DNA from: Helicobacteraceae bacterium
GTDB taxonomy: Bacteria; Campylobacterota; Campylobacteria; Campylobacterales; SZUA-545
Reading direction: 5' to 3'
Assembly: GCA_031260125.1 (NCBI GenBank)
Contig: JAIRKM010000033.1
Span: 1 to 41,321 of the forward strand
Length of the DNA stretch: 41,321 nt
Shown here: piece by piece, positions 25,062 through 34,003 of the stretch
Layout of the letters: each line of letters opens with the position of its first letter
Position numbering within the stretch: position 1 is the stretch's first letter
The notes under the pieces: generated by a model
Databases searched by the model: none
What the model saw: only the letters and a program-made list of their open reading frames with translations
Told to the model about the DNA's origin: nothing
Position numbers and translations under genes: made by a program

Positions 25062-25763
25062 ATGCCGCCCAAAAAAAGAAACATTCTCGCCGTGGACGAC
25101 GAGCCAAAGATACTAGAGGCGGTCTCCTCCTTTTTGGAGAGCAAAGGTTACGCTGTTTTCACCGCGGAAAACGGCAATGAGGCGTTAAAGACGCTTCGAG
25201 GCAGGGCGATCTCGCTGATCATACTCGATCTGATGCTGCCCGACATATCGGGCGAGGAGCTTTGCCGCCAAATCCGCAGGGAATCTAGAGTCCCGATCGT
25301 GATGCTTACGGCCAAAAGCGCGGAGGAGAATCTGCTAGAGGGGCTACAGATCGGCGCGGACGATTACGTGGTAAAGCCCTTTGGGTTAAAGGAGCTTCAT
25401 GCGCGGGTGGAGGCGGTGCTTCGCCGTGCGGATGGCGACGTGAGCGCGCTGAGCGCCAAAAGCGTCTTTAACGGCGGCGATCTGATCGTGGATTTTGAAA
25501 ATGAAGCGGTGTTCAAGCGAAGCGCTCAGGTGGCGCTGACGCCGAGCGAGATGAAGATTCTTTTCACGCTGGTCAAGTCTCCCAACCGCGTTTTTTCGCG
25601 CGCGGAACTGATCGATCGCGTCTTTGGAGACGACTTTGACGCCTTCGATCGCGCCATTGACAGCCATATAAAAAACATACGGCGCAAGATCGAGGACAAC
25701 CCAAAAACTCCGCTCTACATAGCCACCATTCACGGAATGGGCTATCGGTTCAACGGCAGATGA
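25062..25763 (+). CDS. OmpR/PhoB-type response regulator
   Basis: A 233-residue protein. The receiver domain has acidic pair Asp12/Asp13, phosphoacceptor Asp56 (LIILDLMLP), and the conserved Lys in VVKPF. The C-terminal winged helix (from about 135) has the TPSEMKILFTL and AIDSHIKNIRRKIE segments typical of OmpR-type DNA binding. It overlaps the histidine kinase gene by four bases (ATGA), so the pair is co-translated. Position at the end of a copper operon suggests a CopR/CusR-like role; the DNA target cannot be read from the sequence. Confidence 0.95.
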   Translation: MPPKKRNILAVDDEPKILEAVSSFLESKGYAVFTAENGNEALKTLRGRAISLIILDLMLPDISGEELCRQIRRESRVPIVMLTAKSAEENLLEGLQIGADDYVVKPFGLKELHARVEAVLRRADGDVSALSAKSVFNGGDLIVDFENEAVFKRSAQVALTPSEMKILFTLVKSPNRVFSRAELIDRVFGDDFDAFDRAIDSHIKNIRRKIEDNPKTPLYIATIHGMGYRFNGR

Positions 25764-27118
25764 GAAGCCTGTACTGGCAGCTTACGGCGGCAATCGCGCT
25801 TGCCGTTTTGCTGAGCCTCGCGGCGGCGCAGGCGCTTTCTAACCTGCTGTTAAACCGCCTCTTTGAGACCTATATGACGCAACAGCAGGAGGTGGTGGAG
25901 GAGAGCATTGTCGCCAACATCGCCGCGCAGTACGAAAACGGCGCGTGGAACGTTGACGGCGTTTACGCGATTGGCATGCTCTTCTTGTACGACGGGGTGA
26001 TCCTCCGGATAGAGGACGCAAAAGGCGGGGTCGTGTGGGACGCGCAAAATCACGATATGAGCCGCTGCAAGGCGATCATGGAGGAGATTCCAAGCCGAAT
26101 GGCGCGCTTGGGGCAGAACGGGGAGTTTAGCAGGCGGGTCTATCGGCTAAAACCGCACGGTGAAGAGATTGGGACGCTGACGATCGGTAGCTTCGCGCCC
26201 TACTCTCTGAGCGAAAGCGACTTCTCGTTTCTGCGCTACCTCAACGCTGTGCCGATCGCGGCTTTTCTTTTCGCGCTTGCCATCTCCGCCGCGATCGGGC
26301 TTTATATGGCACGGCGGATCGCCAAGCCGATCGCAAAGACGGCGCGCATCGCACGCGAGATCGCGGGCGGCGGGTATGGGGCGCGTTTTGGCGAAAAAAG
26401 CGGAACAAAAGAGATCGAGGAGCTTTCAACGGCGATCAACCATCTGGCCGGATCGCTCGGCGAACAGGAGCAGCTTCGCAGGCAGCTTACCGCCGATGTG
26501 GCGCATGAGATTCGCACGCCGCTCGCCGCGATTGGCTCACATCTCGAAGCGATGATCGAAGGGGTGTGGCAGCCGACAAAGAGGAGGCTCAAAAGCTGCC
26601 ATGAGGAAATTCTGCGACTCAACGCGATCGTCGCCGATCTGGAGAGCATAGAACGCGGCAGGTTAAACAGAACGCCTGCCGATCTTCTCGCGCTGGCAAA
26701 GATCGCGGGCGAAAGTTTTGGCGCGGAGCTTGCGCGCAAAAAGATAGCTTTGCGTGTGGAAGGCGTCAGCGCCGTTGCGCCGATCGACAGAGATCGCATG
26801 ATGGGCGTCGTCTCCAATCTGCTCTCTAACGCGATCAAGTATTCCAAAGAAGAAGGACGGGTTACCATAACGACAGCCGACTTCCCCGAACGCTGCGAAT
26901 TGAGGGTGGCGGACGACGGGATAGGGATCAAAGATGAGGACATTCCTTTTATTTTCGAGCGTTTTTACCGCGCCGATAAATCCCGCAGCCGCGGCACGGG
27001 CGGCGCCGGACTTGGACTTGCCATCGTCAAATCGGCGGTTGAGGCGCACGGCGGCGGCATATCGGTAACAAGCGCGATCGGCAAGGGCAGCGTGTTTGTC
27101 GTAACGCTGCCGAAATAA
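25760..27118 (+). CDS. membrane sensor histidine kinase
   Basis: A 452-residue protein. A first membrane helix (about 10-28), a periplasmic loop of about 125 residues, and a second helix (about 158-180) lead into a HAMP domain. The dimerisation motif AHEIRTPLAA contains His249. The ATPase domain has NLLSNAIKYS, DDGIGI, FERFYRADKSRS and GLGLAIVK boxes. The periplasmic loop contains a short HDMSRCKAIM stretch with His, Met and Cys that could bind a metal. It is not rich in such residues overall. It is the cognate partner of the preceding response regulator. Confidence 0.94.
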   Translation: MRSLYWQLTAAIALAVLLSLAAAQALSNLLLNRLFETYMTQQQEVVEESIVANIAAQYENGAWNVDGVYAIGMLFLYDGVILRIEDAKGGVVWDAQNHDMSRCKAIMEEIPSRMARLGQNGEFSRRVYRLKPHGEEIGTLTIGSFAPYSLSESDFSFLRYLNAVPIAAFLFALAISAAIGLYMARRIAKPIAKTARIAREIAGGGYGARFGEKSGTKEIEELSTAINHLAGSLGEQEQLRRQLTADVAHEIRTPLAAIGSHLEAMIEGVWQPTKRRLKSCHEEILRLNAIVADLESIERGRLNRTPADLLALAKIAGESFGAELARKKIALRVEGVSAVAPIDRDRMMGVVSNLLSNAIKYSKEEGRVTITTADFPERCELRVADDGIGIKDEDIPFIFERFYRADKSRSRGTGGAGLGLAIVKSAVEAHGGGISVTSAIGKGSVFVVTLPK

Positions 27119-27210
27119 TCACGGATCGATTAAGGCGCGGTGGACAAATGCCCGCCCGTTCATCGCAAAGGCGGATTTCGCCGGCGATCGCGGCGGTAGT
27201 TGGACATATA

Positions 27211-27226
27211 TGGAACGGCTGTTGCT
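27211..27226 (+). promoter_or_regulatory. sigma-54 (RpoN) promoter for the large exported protein
   Basis: TGGAACG (27211-27217), four bases, then TTGCT (27222-27226). This matches the RpoN consensus TGGCACG-N4-TTGCW with one mismatch, and the GG-GC spacing is exactly 10 bases. The predicted start is near 27237, 24 bases before ATG 27261. No housekeeping -10 box is evident in the 142-base gap. In Campylobacterota RpoN mainly drives flagellar rod, hook and basal-body genes. Confidence 0.65.
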
Positions 27227-27260
27227 GGGTGTTTAATAAATATCTTTGCGAGGCTGGGCT

Positions 27261-30200
27261 ATGCGAACGCTTGTATTTCTGTTTATCGCCGCGTTTTTGT
27301 ACGGAGCAAACACATATCAACTGCCATTAAAATCCGGCATCTGGCATCTGATCGGGGTCAATGGACTCCACCACAGAAGCGCCGAAACTTTTGAGATCGG
27401 CTGGGAGGTTCTGAAGGAGACAAACGATCCCGATGGCAATTTTACGTGGGAGTTTAACGCGGACGGGACGCCAAACGCCGGCAACGGCGGCGATGAAAAG
27501 CGCTCGGAGATCGGTATCAGAATCGTAAGCGGCGCAGAGATCGCCAACGCGCAGATCAGCTATCAGCGGCTTGCAAAAGATAGCGGCTCTTCAATGGCGG
27601 GAATGTACGTCTCAGGCAGAGAGGCGGGGGGAATGGCCGCTTTGCACATACGTTTTAAAGACAGCTATAAGGGCAAGCCATTTCACCTATCCTTTGACAA
27701 CGGCGTGGTGCTGCAAGGGGTGTTTGATCCCAAATACACGGAGGCGAATCCGGCGAATCTACCCGTAAAAAAGAGCAGCGCCTCGGCGGCGGTGTCGCGC
27801 ATTATTGACGCGGTTGATGCCAATCTGAGCGACAACAACATCTCGATGCTTGATTATCTTGACGTAAACTGCGAGGCGCTCTTTTGCACGGATTCCTCTT
27901 CGATCGTCGTGGGAGGGCGACAGAGGCTTAGCAGCTCGGAAAGCATCACCGTTTACTCGTGGGACGCGGCGCAGAGCAGGTGGCTCATCTACAACTCGGC
28001 AAGCTCCTCCGGCAGTTTTGAAAACTTTGAAGCGGGTAAGGCGTACTGGGTCAGGGTGAATACGGCGAGCGACGAGGCGGGGCTAATTCTCTCAAGGGGC
28101 GATCTAAAAGACGAGAGCTACGCCCAAAACGGCAATGTTAAACTTTATTGGAATATGCTCAGCTTCAACGACTCCTTCCTGCGCAAAACGCCAAGCGCCG
28201 TGTTTGTGAGCTATACGTCGGGAGATGTGATCAAGGTGCGCGATAACTTTGCCAAATTTACGGCGAAAATCGACACGAACAAACCGAAGGCAGATGCGGC
28301 GAAACTGTTTAATATGAACATGTACGCGGTCGATCTCGTCGGGATCAACAGCGCGAAAATACGCGCCTATCCCGCGAAAAACTCCGGCAGCGCGGAGGGG
28401 ATACTGATCGTCTCCGATGAGGATTTCGGCGTTCATCTTGGAGGAAACGCAGTTGCTAGTTCAATTGCCGGACGGAGCTTGACGGAGGGATATAACGAGG
28501 CGGAAATATACAAGTTTTCCCCGGTAGACGAGCATATACTGGCGCTTACAATCAACGAACATTTTCTCTCCTATGGCGGCGGCAAGAAAACGGCGTTTCA
28601 GGCGGGTTTCGTGGGAGGGACGATAAAGACGGTAGATCTCTCCGCGGCGCACAATCTCGACGACGTGATAGCGGCGCTTGCAACGATTAAAGCGGGTGGA
28701 AAGCAGGATTTTGTGATGATCGACATCGATTTTAACGGCGGTTACGAAACGGCGGTAATCGGATCGACATCCAGAGTCTACGCCCGCGATTCAACCTATA
28801 TGAAGCTCTTTGACTACAGCGGCGGCGCGGGAGACGAATTCGCGCTGATCGGCGACAGCGAGGTAAAGGTGGCGTACGGCGTCGATCGCGACGTGACGGT
28901 GCAGAATATAAACGACAAGAACGTATCCACCGGAATTGTCGCTTACCCCATCGGAACGGACTCGATCCTGATCTCGTCGATCACCGCCAGAAGTTTCGAC
29001 CTTAAAGAGCCAAAAACGCGTACGCGGTTTACCGATCGCTATCTATTTGACGAAAACGATCCGCTTACGCTAGGCGCAATAGGAGAGGCGTTTGCCGCCG
29101 AATCGCTCGCCGCCGCGCCGGTCGGACAAACGGGAGCGGTTAAAAAGGCGGTGCGGCTGACCGGCAATCTGACCTTCGCGGCGCAGTTTAGTCAGGACTT
29201 CCCCGTCTCCGGCCCGCTTTACGCGCTTCAAGGGGCGGCGGGCGGCGGTAGCAGTCCAGAGCTTTTATTAAGCGGCGTTACAAGAGACGATAGGACGATT
29301 ATGTGGCGTCAGGCGGACACAACCATACCGGCGGATCGCCAGCGGGTGGCAAATTCGCTCTTTAACCTCTACAAACTCCACAAGGAACGCGGATATTGGG
29401 TCTATATGCAACTGGCAAACGCGCAGAACTCGCTTTCCATCGCGTCGCAGGAGTTCGCAAGCAGCGTAACGCGCCACTACTCAAACATCTTTGACTCCAA
29501 CGGATCAAACGGCGTCGCTCCTACGCATAACCAGATCGCGCTCGATCTTACGGTGAACGCGAATGGTTTCAGCGGGCTGACAAGCAGCGCGTTTGAGATG
29601 CCGGAAAATATCTTTGCTCATATAGATGGCGCTCAGTACGCGCTACTGAAAAACGGCACGGCATACAGCTACAGCGCCCATTTCAACGATCGGGATATGG
29701 AAGCGCTACGTGAAAGAGATATAGATTCGCCAAAGATGAGAGTGGGGATCAACCTGACAAACGGGCTGGGTGCGGCGCGGATCGATGAGAGATATGAATT
29801 TGACAACAGAAAGCCTTCCGTTCCGCAATATCAGTTTGATAATTCCACGATCAACGGCGGCATTAAAATAGAATCAAAAGGAGCAAGCCGCCTTTATATA
29901 TATGATGGCAACCTTTCGGACAAAGGCAACGATGGATATCTGATATATTCTGCGGCGGCAAGCGGCGCTCAAGCCGGCTTCAATATCTACGAGCAACCAG
30001 AGATCGCCTTTGGCACAAAGGAGCATCCATATTACGATCTGCGCATCATCGGCGAGGGAGAGAATAAGCTGCAATCCGACACAAAGCGGCTCCTCTTCGC
30101 GCCCGTCTATAAGGCGGCGCATCTGCTTTCGACAATCAACGAAAATGAGTCTGTAGCGTTCGATCATTACGGGCAAAATCCGGCACCCTATCAGATCGGC

Positions 30201-30494
30201 GCATATAAAGACAGCGGCGTGCAGATCAGCTCTTCGGATCAAAATGTTACTATCATCACATACAAACCGCTTCCCATCAATCTTATCGATTGCTTGACGG
30301 TTACAAGCAACATATATCTATCGGGCAAGGAAATAGCGCGAATAACATATTGCCCCATATATAACGGAATGGTTTTTTACGCATATCACAAAGAGAGCGA
30401 TCGTCTTGCTTACGGTTTATTTCAAGGGGGCGACATCAATGTCAGCTTAAATGTGATAGACAGCAATCAAACCATTGACGATCCAAGAATTTAG
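27261..30494 (+). CDS. large exported, sequon-rich surface protein
   Basis: A 1077-residue protein from ATG 27261; a TTG at 27246 in frame would add five residues, but the ATG gives a better signal peptide (MRTLVFLFIAAFLYGA). The mature N-terminus has WHLIGVNGL, matching the left-edge paralogue. A block near residues 235-300 (WLIYNS, AYWVRV, YWNMLSF) also matches it. The protein is rich in Asn, Ser, Ala and Gly with few Cys, and shows no catalytic motif. Seven D-X-N-X-S/T sequons have Asn codons at 27822, 27837, 28920, 29499, 29910, 30243 and 30465. It is the gene directly upstream of pglB, though a separate promoter appears to drive pglB. Surface or extracellular structure, probably N-glycosylated, is the best inference. 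Confidence 0.85.
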   Translation: MRTLVFLFIAAFLYGANTYQLPLKSGIWHLIGVNGLHHRSAETFEIGWEVLKETNDPDGNFTWEFNADGTPNAGNGGDEKRSEIGIRIVSGAEIANAQISYQRLAKDSGSSMAGMYVSGREAGGMAALHIRFKDSYKGKPFHLSFDNGVVLQGVFDPKYTEANPANLPVKKSSASAAVSRIIDAVDANLSDNNISMLDYLDVNCEALFCTDSSSIVVGGRQRLSSSESITVYSWDAAQSRWLIYNSASSSGSFENFEAGKAYWVRVNTASDEAGLILSRGDLKDESYAQNGNVKLYWNMLSFNDSFLRKTPSAVFVSYTSGDVIKVRDNFAKFTAKIDTNKPKADAAKLFNMNMYAVDLVGINSAKIRAYPAKNSGSAEGILIVSDEDFGVHLGGNAVASSIAGRSLTEGYNEAEIYKFSPVDEHILALTINEHFLSYGGGKKTAFQAGFVGGTIKTVDLSAAHNLDDVIAALATIKAGGKQDFVMIDIDFNGGYETAVIGSTSRVYARDSTYMKLFDYSGGAGDEFALIGDSEVKVAYGVDRDVTVQNINDKNVSTGIVAYPIGTDSILISSITARSFDLKEPKTRTRFTDRYLFDENDPLTLGAIGEAFAAESLAAAPVGQTGAVKKAVRLTGNLTFAAQFSQDFPVSGPLYALQGAAGGGSSPELLLSGVTRDDRTIMWRQADTTIPADRQRVANSLFNLYKLHKERGYWVYMQLANAQNSLSIASQEFASSVTRHYSNIFDSNGSNGVAPTHNQIALDLTVNANGFSGLTSSAFEMPENIFAHIDGAQYALLKNGTAYSYSAHFNDRDMEALRERDIDSPKMRVGINLTNGLGAARIDERYEFDNRKPSVPQYQFDNSTINGGIKIESKGASRLYIYDGNLSDKGNDGYLIYSAAASGAQAGFNIYEQPEIAFGTKEHPYYDLRIIGEGENKLQSDTKRLLFAPVYKAAHLLSTINENESVAFDHYGQNPAPYQIGAYKDSGVQISSSDQNVTIITYKPLPINLIDCLTVTSNIYLSGKEIARITYCPIYNGMVFYAYHKESDRLAYGLFQGGDINVSLNVIDSNQTIDDPRI

Positions 30495-30511
30495 ACCGCT
30501 CCTTGCTAGGC

Positions 30512-30532
30512 GGGTCAAAATACTACAGACCC
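30512..30532 (+). terminator. hairpin after the large exported protein gene (weak terminator candidate)
   Basis: GGGTC (30512-30516) pairs with GACCC (30528-30532), extended by flanking GCG/CGC with a bulge. There is no U-run, so an intrinsic terminator is doubtful. Confidence 0.25.
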
Positions 30533-30557
30533 CCGCACGGTCAAATCGCGCTTCGTA

Positions 30558-30585
30558 TTGAGCGAAAGAGCAAAGTGGGTAAAAT
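30558..30585 (+). promoter_or_regulatory. candidate sigma-70 promoter of the pgl genes
   Basis: TTGAGC (30558-30563), 16 bases, TAAAAT (30580-30585). The predicted start is near 30592, 26 bases before ATG 30618, with AAAGG as ribosome site. This suggests pglB-pglA-galE can be expressed separately from the RpoN-type gene upstream. Confidence 0.5.
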
Positions 30586-30617
30586 CGCATCTTCTTTAAC
30601 AGCGGTAAAGGTATTTT

Positions 30618-32861
30618 ATGCAGTTGACCAAAAACTCTCCACTTTTTGATATGAAAGAGGATCGTGCGAGCTTGAAGACCGCCTGCCTTCTCATTGCGCT
30701 GGCGTTCATATTCAGCTTCGCCATTCGTATGATCTGGGTTTTTCAGATGCATGGAGGGGATATTTTCCCTCTGCTCAGTTGGAACGATCAGTTTATGATC
30801 AACACAAACGACGGCTACTATTGGGCGGAGGGCGCGAGGGATATTCTGGACGCGAACGAAACGAGATACCCAACCAGCCCTACGCATTACGGCGCGCCGA
30901 TCGTTACGGCGTTTATCGCCAAGCTGTTGCCGTTTGTCTCGTTTGAAACGCTGATCTTCTACCTGCCCGCCATCTTGAGCAGCCTCATTGTCATACCGCT
31001 GACGCTGATCGGCAGAGCGTTTAAGCAAACCTACGTGGGCTTTGCCGCCGCGCTTATCGCCTCGATCGCGCACAGCTACTACAACCGGACGATGATCGGC
31101 TATTACGACGACGATATGCTACTGATCGTCCTGCCCATGACAGCGCTGTACGCGCTTATTATGGGAATCTATACGCGCAAGAGTCCCTATCTGCTCCTCA
31201 CGCCCTTTTTCGTCTTCCTAAGCGTTTGGTACTACGCCAACAGCCAGATCATCATCTGGGCGATCGCCGTTTTGCTGCTGGCGTACACGCTGGTCTTCCA
31301 CAGGAGAGAGGTCTACTGCTATAAGATGCTGACCTTTCTCCTGCTCGCGCTTGCCTCCGTTCCCATTTGGTCGATGCTAGGGCGGCAAGAGGCGGCGCTG
31401 CTTGCGGTTTTTGCCGTATGGGCGGCGATCTTCGCGCTCTTTGAGCGTCTCGGCAAAAACGCCAGATTTGCCGTCTTTGCCCTTCTCCCGCTCACGGCGG
31501 TTCTGGCATTTTTTTGCAGCGGGATCGTGGAGCATGTATGGTGGCAGCTTTCCGGCTACGTGATCCGCGAAAGCGTCGACGTGGTGGGGGGCGATCTGAA
31601 ACTTCACTTCAAAAGCGTTGCGCAAACGGTAAGCGAAGCAAAATCCATCGACTTCTTCACCTTCGCCAACCGCATAAGCGGACATTGGATCGCCTTTCTG
31701 TTCGCCTGCGCCGGCACCGCTATGCTGATGATCCGCCACCGCGCTATGCTACTTGCCCTGCCGTTTGTTGGTATGGGATTTATGGCGTACGGCATTCCGT
31801 ATCTGATCAGCGGCGGCGGCTTGCGGTTTACCATTTACGCCGTTCCCGTTCTTGCGCTTGGCATAAGCTATCTTATCTTCTGGATCGCCGCGCGGCTGGC
31901 GGATGCGCATCTTCTCAAAACCGCCCTATCAAAAGCCGCCGTTATCGCCGTATGCGTCGCGGCGGTTTTGCTGCCCAACATCAACCATGTGATCGACTAC
32001 AAAATGACCCCGGTTTTTTATGCCCATGAGGTGAGCGCGATCGATCGTCTCGGGCAAATGATAAAGCAGCAGCAAGACTACGCCGTTACGTGGTGGGACT
32101 ACGGCTATCCGCTGCGCTTCTACTCACGCGTCTGGACGCTCGTTGATGGCGGCAGGCACACCGGCGACGCAAACTATATGCCCAGCTACATACTGACCAC
32201 GACAGATCAGCGGACAGCCGCCCGTCTCGCACGTATCGCGGTGGAGTACGATTACCGCCAGCTCAGCGGCGCAATACCCGCGAATAAGCCGCTTCTCGAG
32301 GAGGTTTTAGCCGACTACAACGCCTCTTCCGCAAAGAGTTTTTTAAACGACCTCTCCCGCCTTGAGGGGTTCAGCCTGCCTGAAAAAACGCGGGATATAT
32401 ACCTTGTTTTACCATTCAGAATGAGCGATATTTTCAATACGGTAATGTCTTTCAGCGCAATCGATCCGGACACCGGCGCGGAGTTTATGACCCCATTCTT
32501 TTTAAGCACAGACGCCATACCTGGATCACGAAGAGATACCACGATGGAACTAGCGTATCAACAGTATAGGTTTTTCGTCGATAAAACAAAAGGCACCATA
32601 TCGGGTCCCGCAAGAAATTGGACGATCAAATATATTTTTTCCGTTGGAATAAATGACGGCGTGCGCAAGTATCAGCAGATCAACAAAGACGGGCAAATCT
32701 CACTGTTGGATTTTGAAGAGGTAAGAAAGGTATGGATTGTGGACGATGCCGCAATGAACTCCACATTTGTCAGACTCTTTGCATTTGGACTTTACGATAA
32801 AAATCTGTTTGAGCTGGCGATCGTCGCGCCGCTTGTCAAGATATACCGACTCAAAATATAA
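30618..32861 (+). CDS. pglB: undecaprenyl-diphosphooligosaccharide-protein glycosyltransferase (STT3/PglB)
   Basis: A 747-residue protein with about 13 membrane helices and a C-terminal periplasmic domain. Catalytic features match C. jejuni PglB. They are NTNDGYYWAEGARD (Asp65), the D-X-D site GYYDDDML (Asp164, Asp166), Glu340 in TVSEAKSID of the external loop, and the sequon-binding WWDYG (492-496). The bacterial MI motif in RMSDIF is Met602 and Ile605. It transfers a lipid-linked glycan en bloc to Asn in D/E-X-N-X-S/T in the periplasm. The protein itself carries a DANET sequon (Asn80). It overlaps pglA by one base. Slightly longer than C. jejuni PglB (713 residues). Confidence 0.97.
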   Translation: MQLTKNSPLFDMKEDRASLKTACLLIALAFIFSFAIRMIWVFQMHGGDIFPLLSWNDQFMINTNDGYYWAEGARDILDANETRYPTSPTHYGAPIVTAFIAKLLPFVSFETLIFYLPAILSSLIVIPLTLIGRAFKQTYVGFAAALIASIAHSYYNRTMIGYYDDDMLLIVLPMTALYALIMGIYTRKSPYLLLTPFFVFLSVWYYANSQIIIWAIAVLLLAYTLVFHRREVYCYKMLTFLLLALASVPIWSMLGRQEAALLAVFAVWAAIFALFERLGKNARFAVFALLPLTAVLAFFCSGIVEHVWWQLSGYVIRESVDVVGGDLKLHFKSVAQTVSEAKSIDFFTFANRISGHWIAFLFACAGTAMLMIRHRAMLLALPFVGMGFMAYGIPYLISGGGLRFTIYAVPVLALGISYLIFWIAARLADAHLLKTALSKAAVIAVCVAAVLLPNINHVIDYKMTPVFYAHEVSAIDRLGQMIKQQQDYAVTWWDYGYPLRFYSRVWTLVDGGRHTGDANYMPSYILTTTDQRTAARLARIAVEYDYRQLSGAIPANKPLLEEVLADYNASSAKSFLNDLSRLEGFSLPEKTRDIYLVLPFRMSDIFNTVMSFSAIDPDTGAEFMTPFFLSTDAIPGSRRDTTMELAYQQYRFFVDKTKGTISGPARNWTIKYIFSVGINDGVRKYQQINKDGQISLLDFEEVRKVWIVDDAAMNSTFVRLFAFGLYDKNLFELAIVAPLVKIYRLKI

Positions 32862-34003
32862 TGAAAAGGGTCGTTTTTCTCAGCCACTTTGACGCAAACC
32901 TATATCTGTTTCGTCTGCCGGTTATGCGCGCCCTTGTCGAACAAGGCTGTAAGGTGATAGCCCTTGCGCCGCGCGGAAGTTATAGCGATCGCTTCAAAGA
33001 GTTTGGCATTGAGAGTCGATCGTACAGGATAAACCGCGCCGGACTTAACCCGTTTGATGCGCTAAGAACTATCCGTGAGCTAAAGAGAATTCTATCGGAG
33101 ATCAAGCCGGATATTTTGCATACGTTTACCGTCAAGCCAAACATATACGGTACGATCGCCGGCAGAGCCGCGAATGTTAAAACTATATTTAATCTTGTAG
33201 AAGGGCTTGGATCGTTTTACGTCGCAAACACCGTCAAGGCAAAACTTATAAGATTTATCATTGAAATGCTGGAGAAATGGGTATTTTCCCGTTCAAACGG
33301 CTGCGTATTCGTCAATAACGACGATCCGGACTATCTGATCGGCAAAAACATCATTAAACGCGAAAAGGCGATTTTAATAAAAAGCGTCGGTATCGACACG
33401 TCGCTCTACAGTATGGAGAGGTTTTCAAAGGAGGAGCTTAGGGCGGCGAGAGAGGAGATCGGCGTTGACGAAAACGTTGTGGTTTTGATGGTCGCGCGGG
33501 CGATATGGGACAAAGGCGTAAGAGAGTACTACGAGGCGGCGGCGATCGTTGCGAAACGGCTCAAAAATATACGGTTTGTTTACGTCGGCGAAACGGACAG
33601 CGGCAATCCAAGCTGCGTGGATAGGTCGTTTCTTGAACAGAGGCAAGTTCTCTATCTGGGGCATAGAGAAGATATAGCGCGGCTTACGGCGATTGCCGAT
33701 ATATACACGCTTCCGAGCTACAGAGAAGGGCTGCCGAGAACGCTTCTGGAGGCGGCGAGCATGCAAAAGCCGATCGTTACGACAAATACATCAGGGTGCA
33801 GAGATGTCGTCAAGGATGGAAAAAATGGATTTCTAGTGCCGATCAAAGAGGTAAAACCGCTTGCAAGAAAGATAGAGATTTTGGCTAAAGATAAAGAATT
33901 GCGGATATCGATGGGCAAAAAATCAAGAGAAATTGCGGTTAATGAGTTTGAGCTTCAAAAAGTCGTTGAAGCGTATATAGAACTGTATAAAGGATATTTA
34001 TGA
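32861..34003 (+). CDS. pglA: PglA-like GT4 glycosyltransferase
   Basis: A 380-residue GT4 (GT-B fold) enzyme. It closely follows C. jejuni PglA: FLSHFDANLYLFR at the start, LVEGLGSFY, IKSVGI, VARAIWDKGVREYYEAA, and LPSYREGLPRTLLEA carrying the E-X7-E nucleotide-binding motif. PglA adds the second sugar (GalNAc) to undecaprenyl-PP-linked bacillosamine on the cytoplasmic side; here the acceptor and donor are inferred from family. The ATG overlaps the pglB stop by one base, and galE overlaps its end by four. Base use in the second half is somewhat more AT-rich than the surrounding housekeeping genes. Confidence 0.9.
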   Translation: MKRVVFLSHFDANLYLFRLPVMRALVEQGCKVIALAPRGSYSDRFKEFGIESRSYRINRAGLNPFDALRTIRELKRILSEIKPDILHTFTVKPNIYGTIAGRAANVKTIFNLVEGLGSFYVANTVKAKLIRFIIEMLEKWVFSRSNGCVFVNNDDPDYLIGKNIIKREKAILIKSVGIDTSLYSMERFSKEELRAAREEIGVDENVVVLMVARAIWDKGVREYYEAAAIVAKRLKNIRFVYVGETDSGNPSCVDRSFLEQRQVLYLGHREDIARLTAIADIYTLPSYREGLPRTLLEAASMQKPIVTTNTSGCRDVVKDGKNGFLVPIKEVKPLARKIEILAKDKELRISMGKKSREIAVNEFELQKVVEAYIELYKGYL

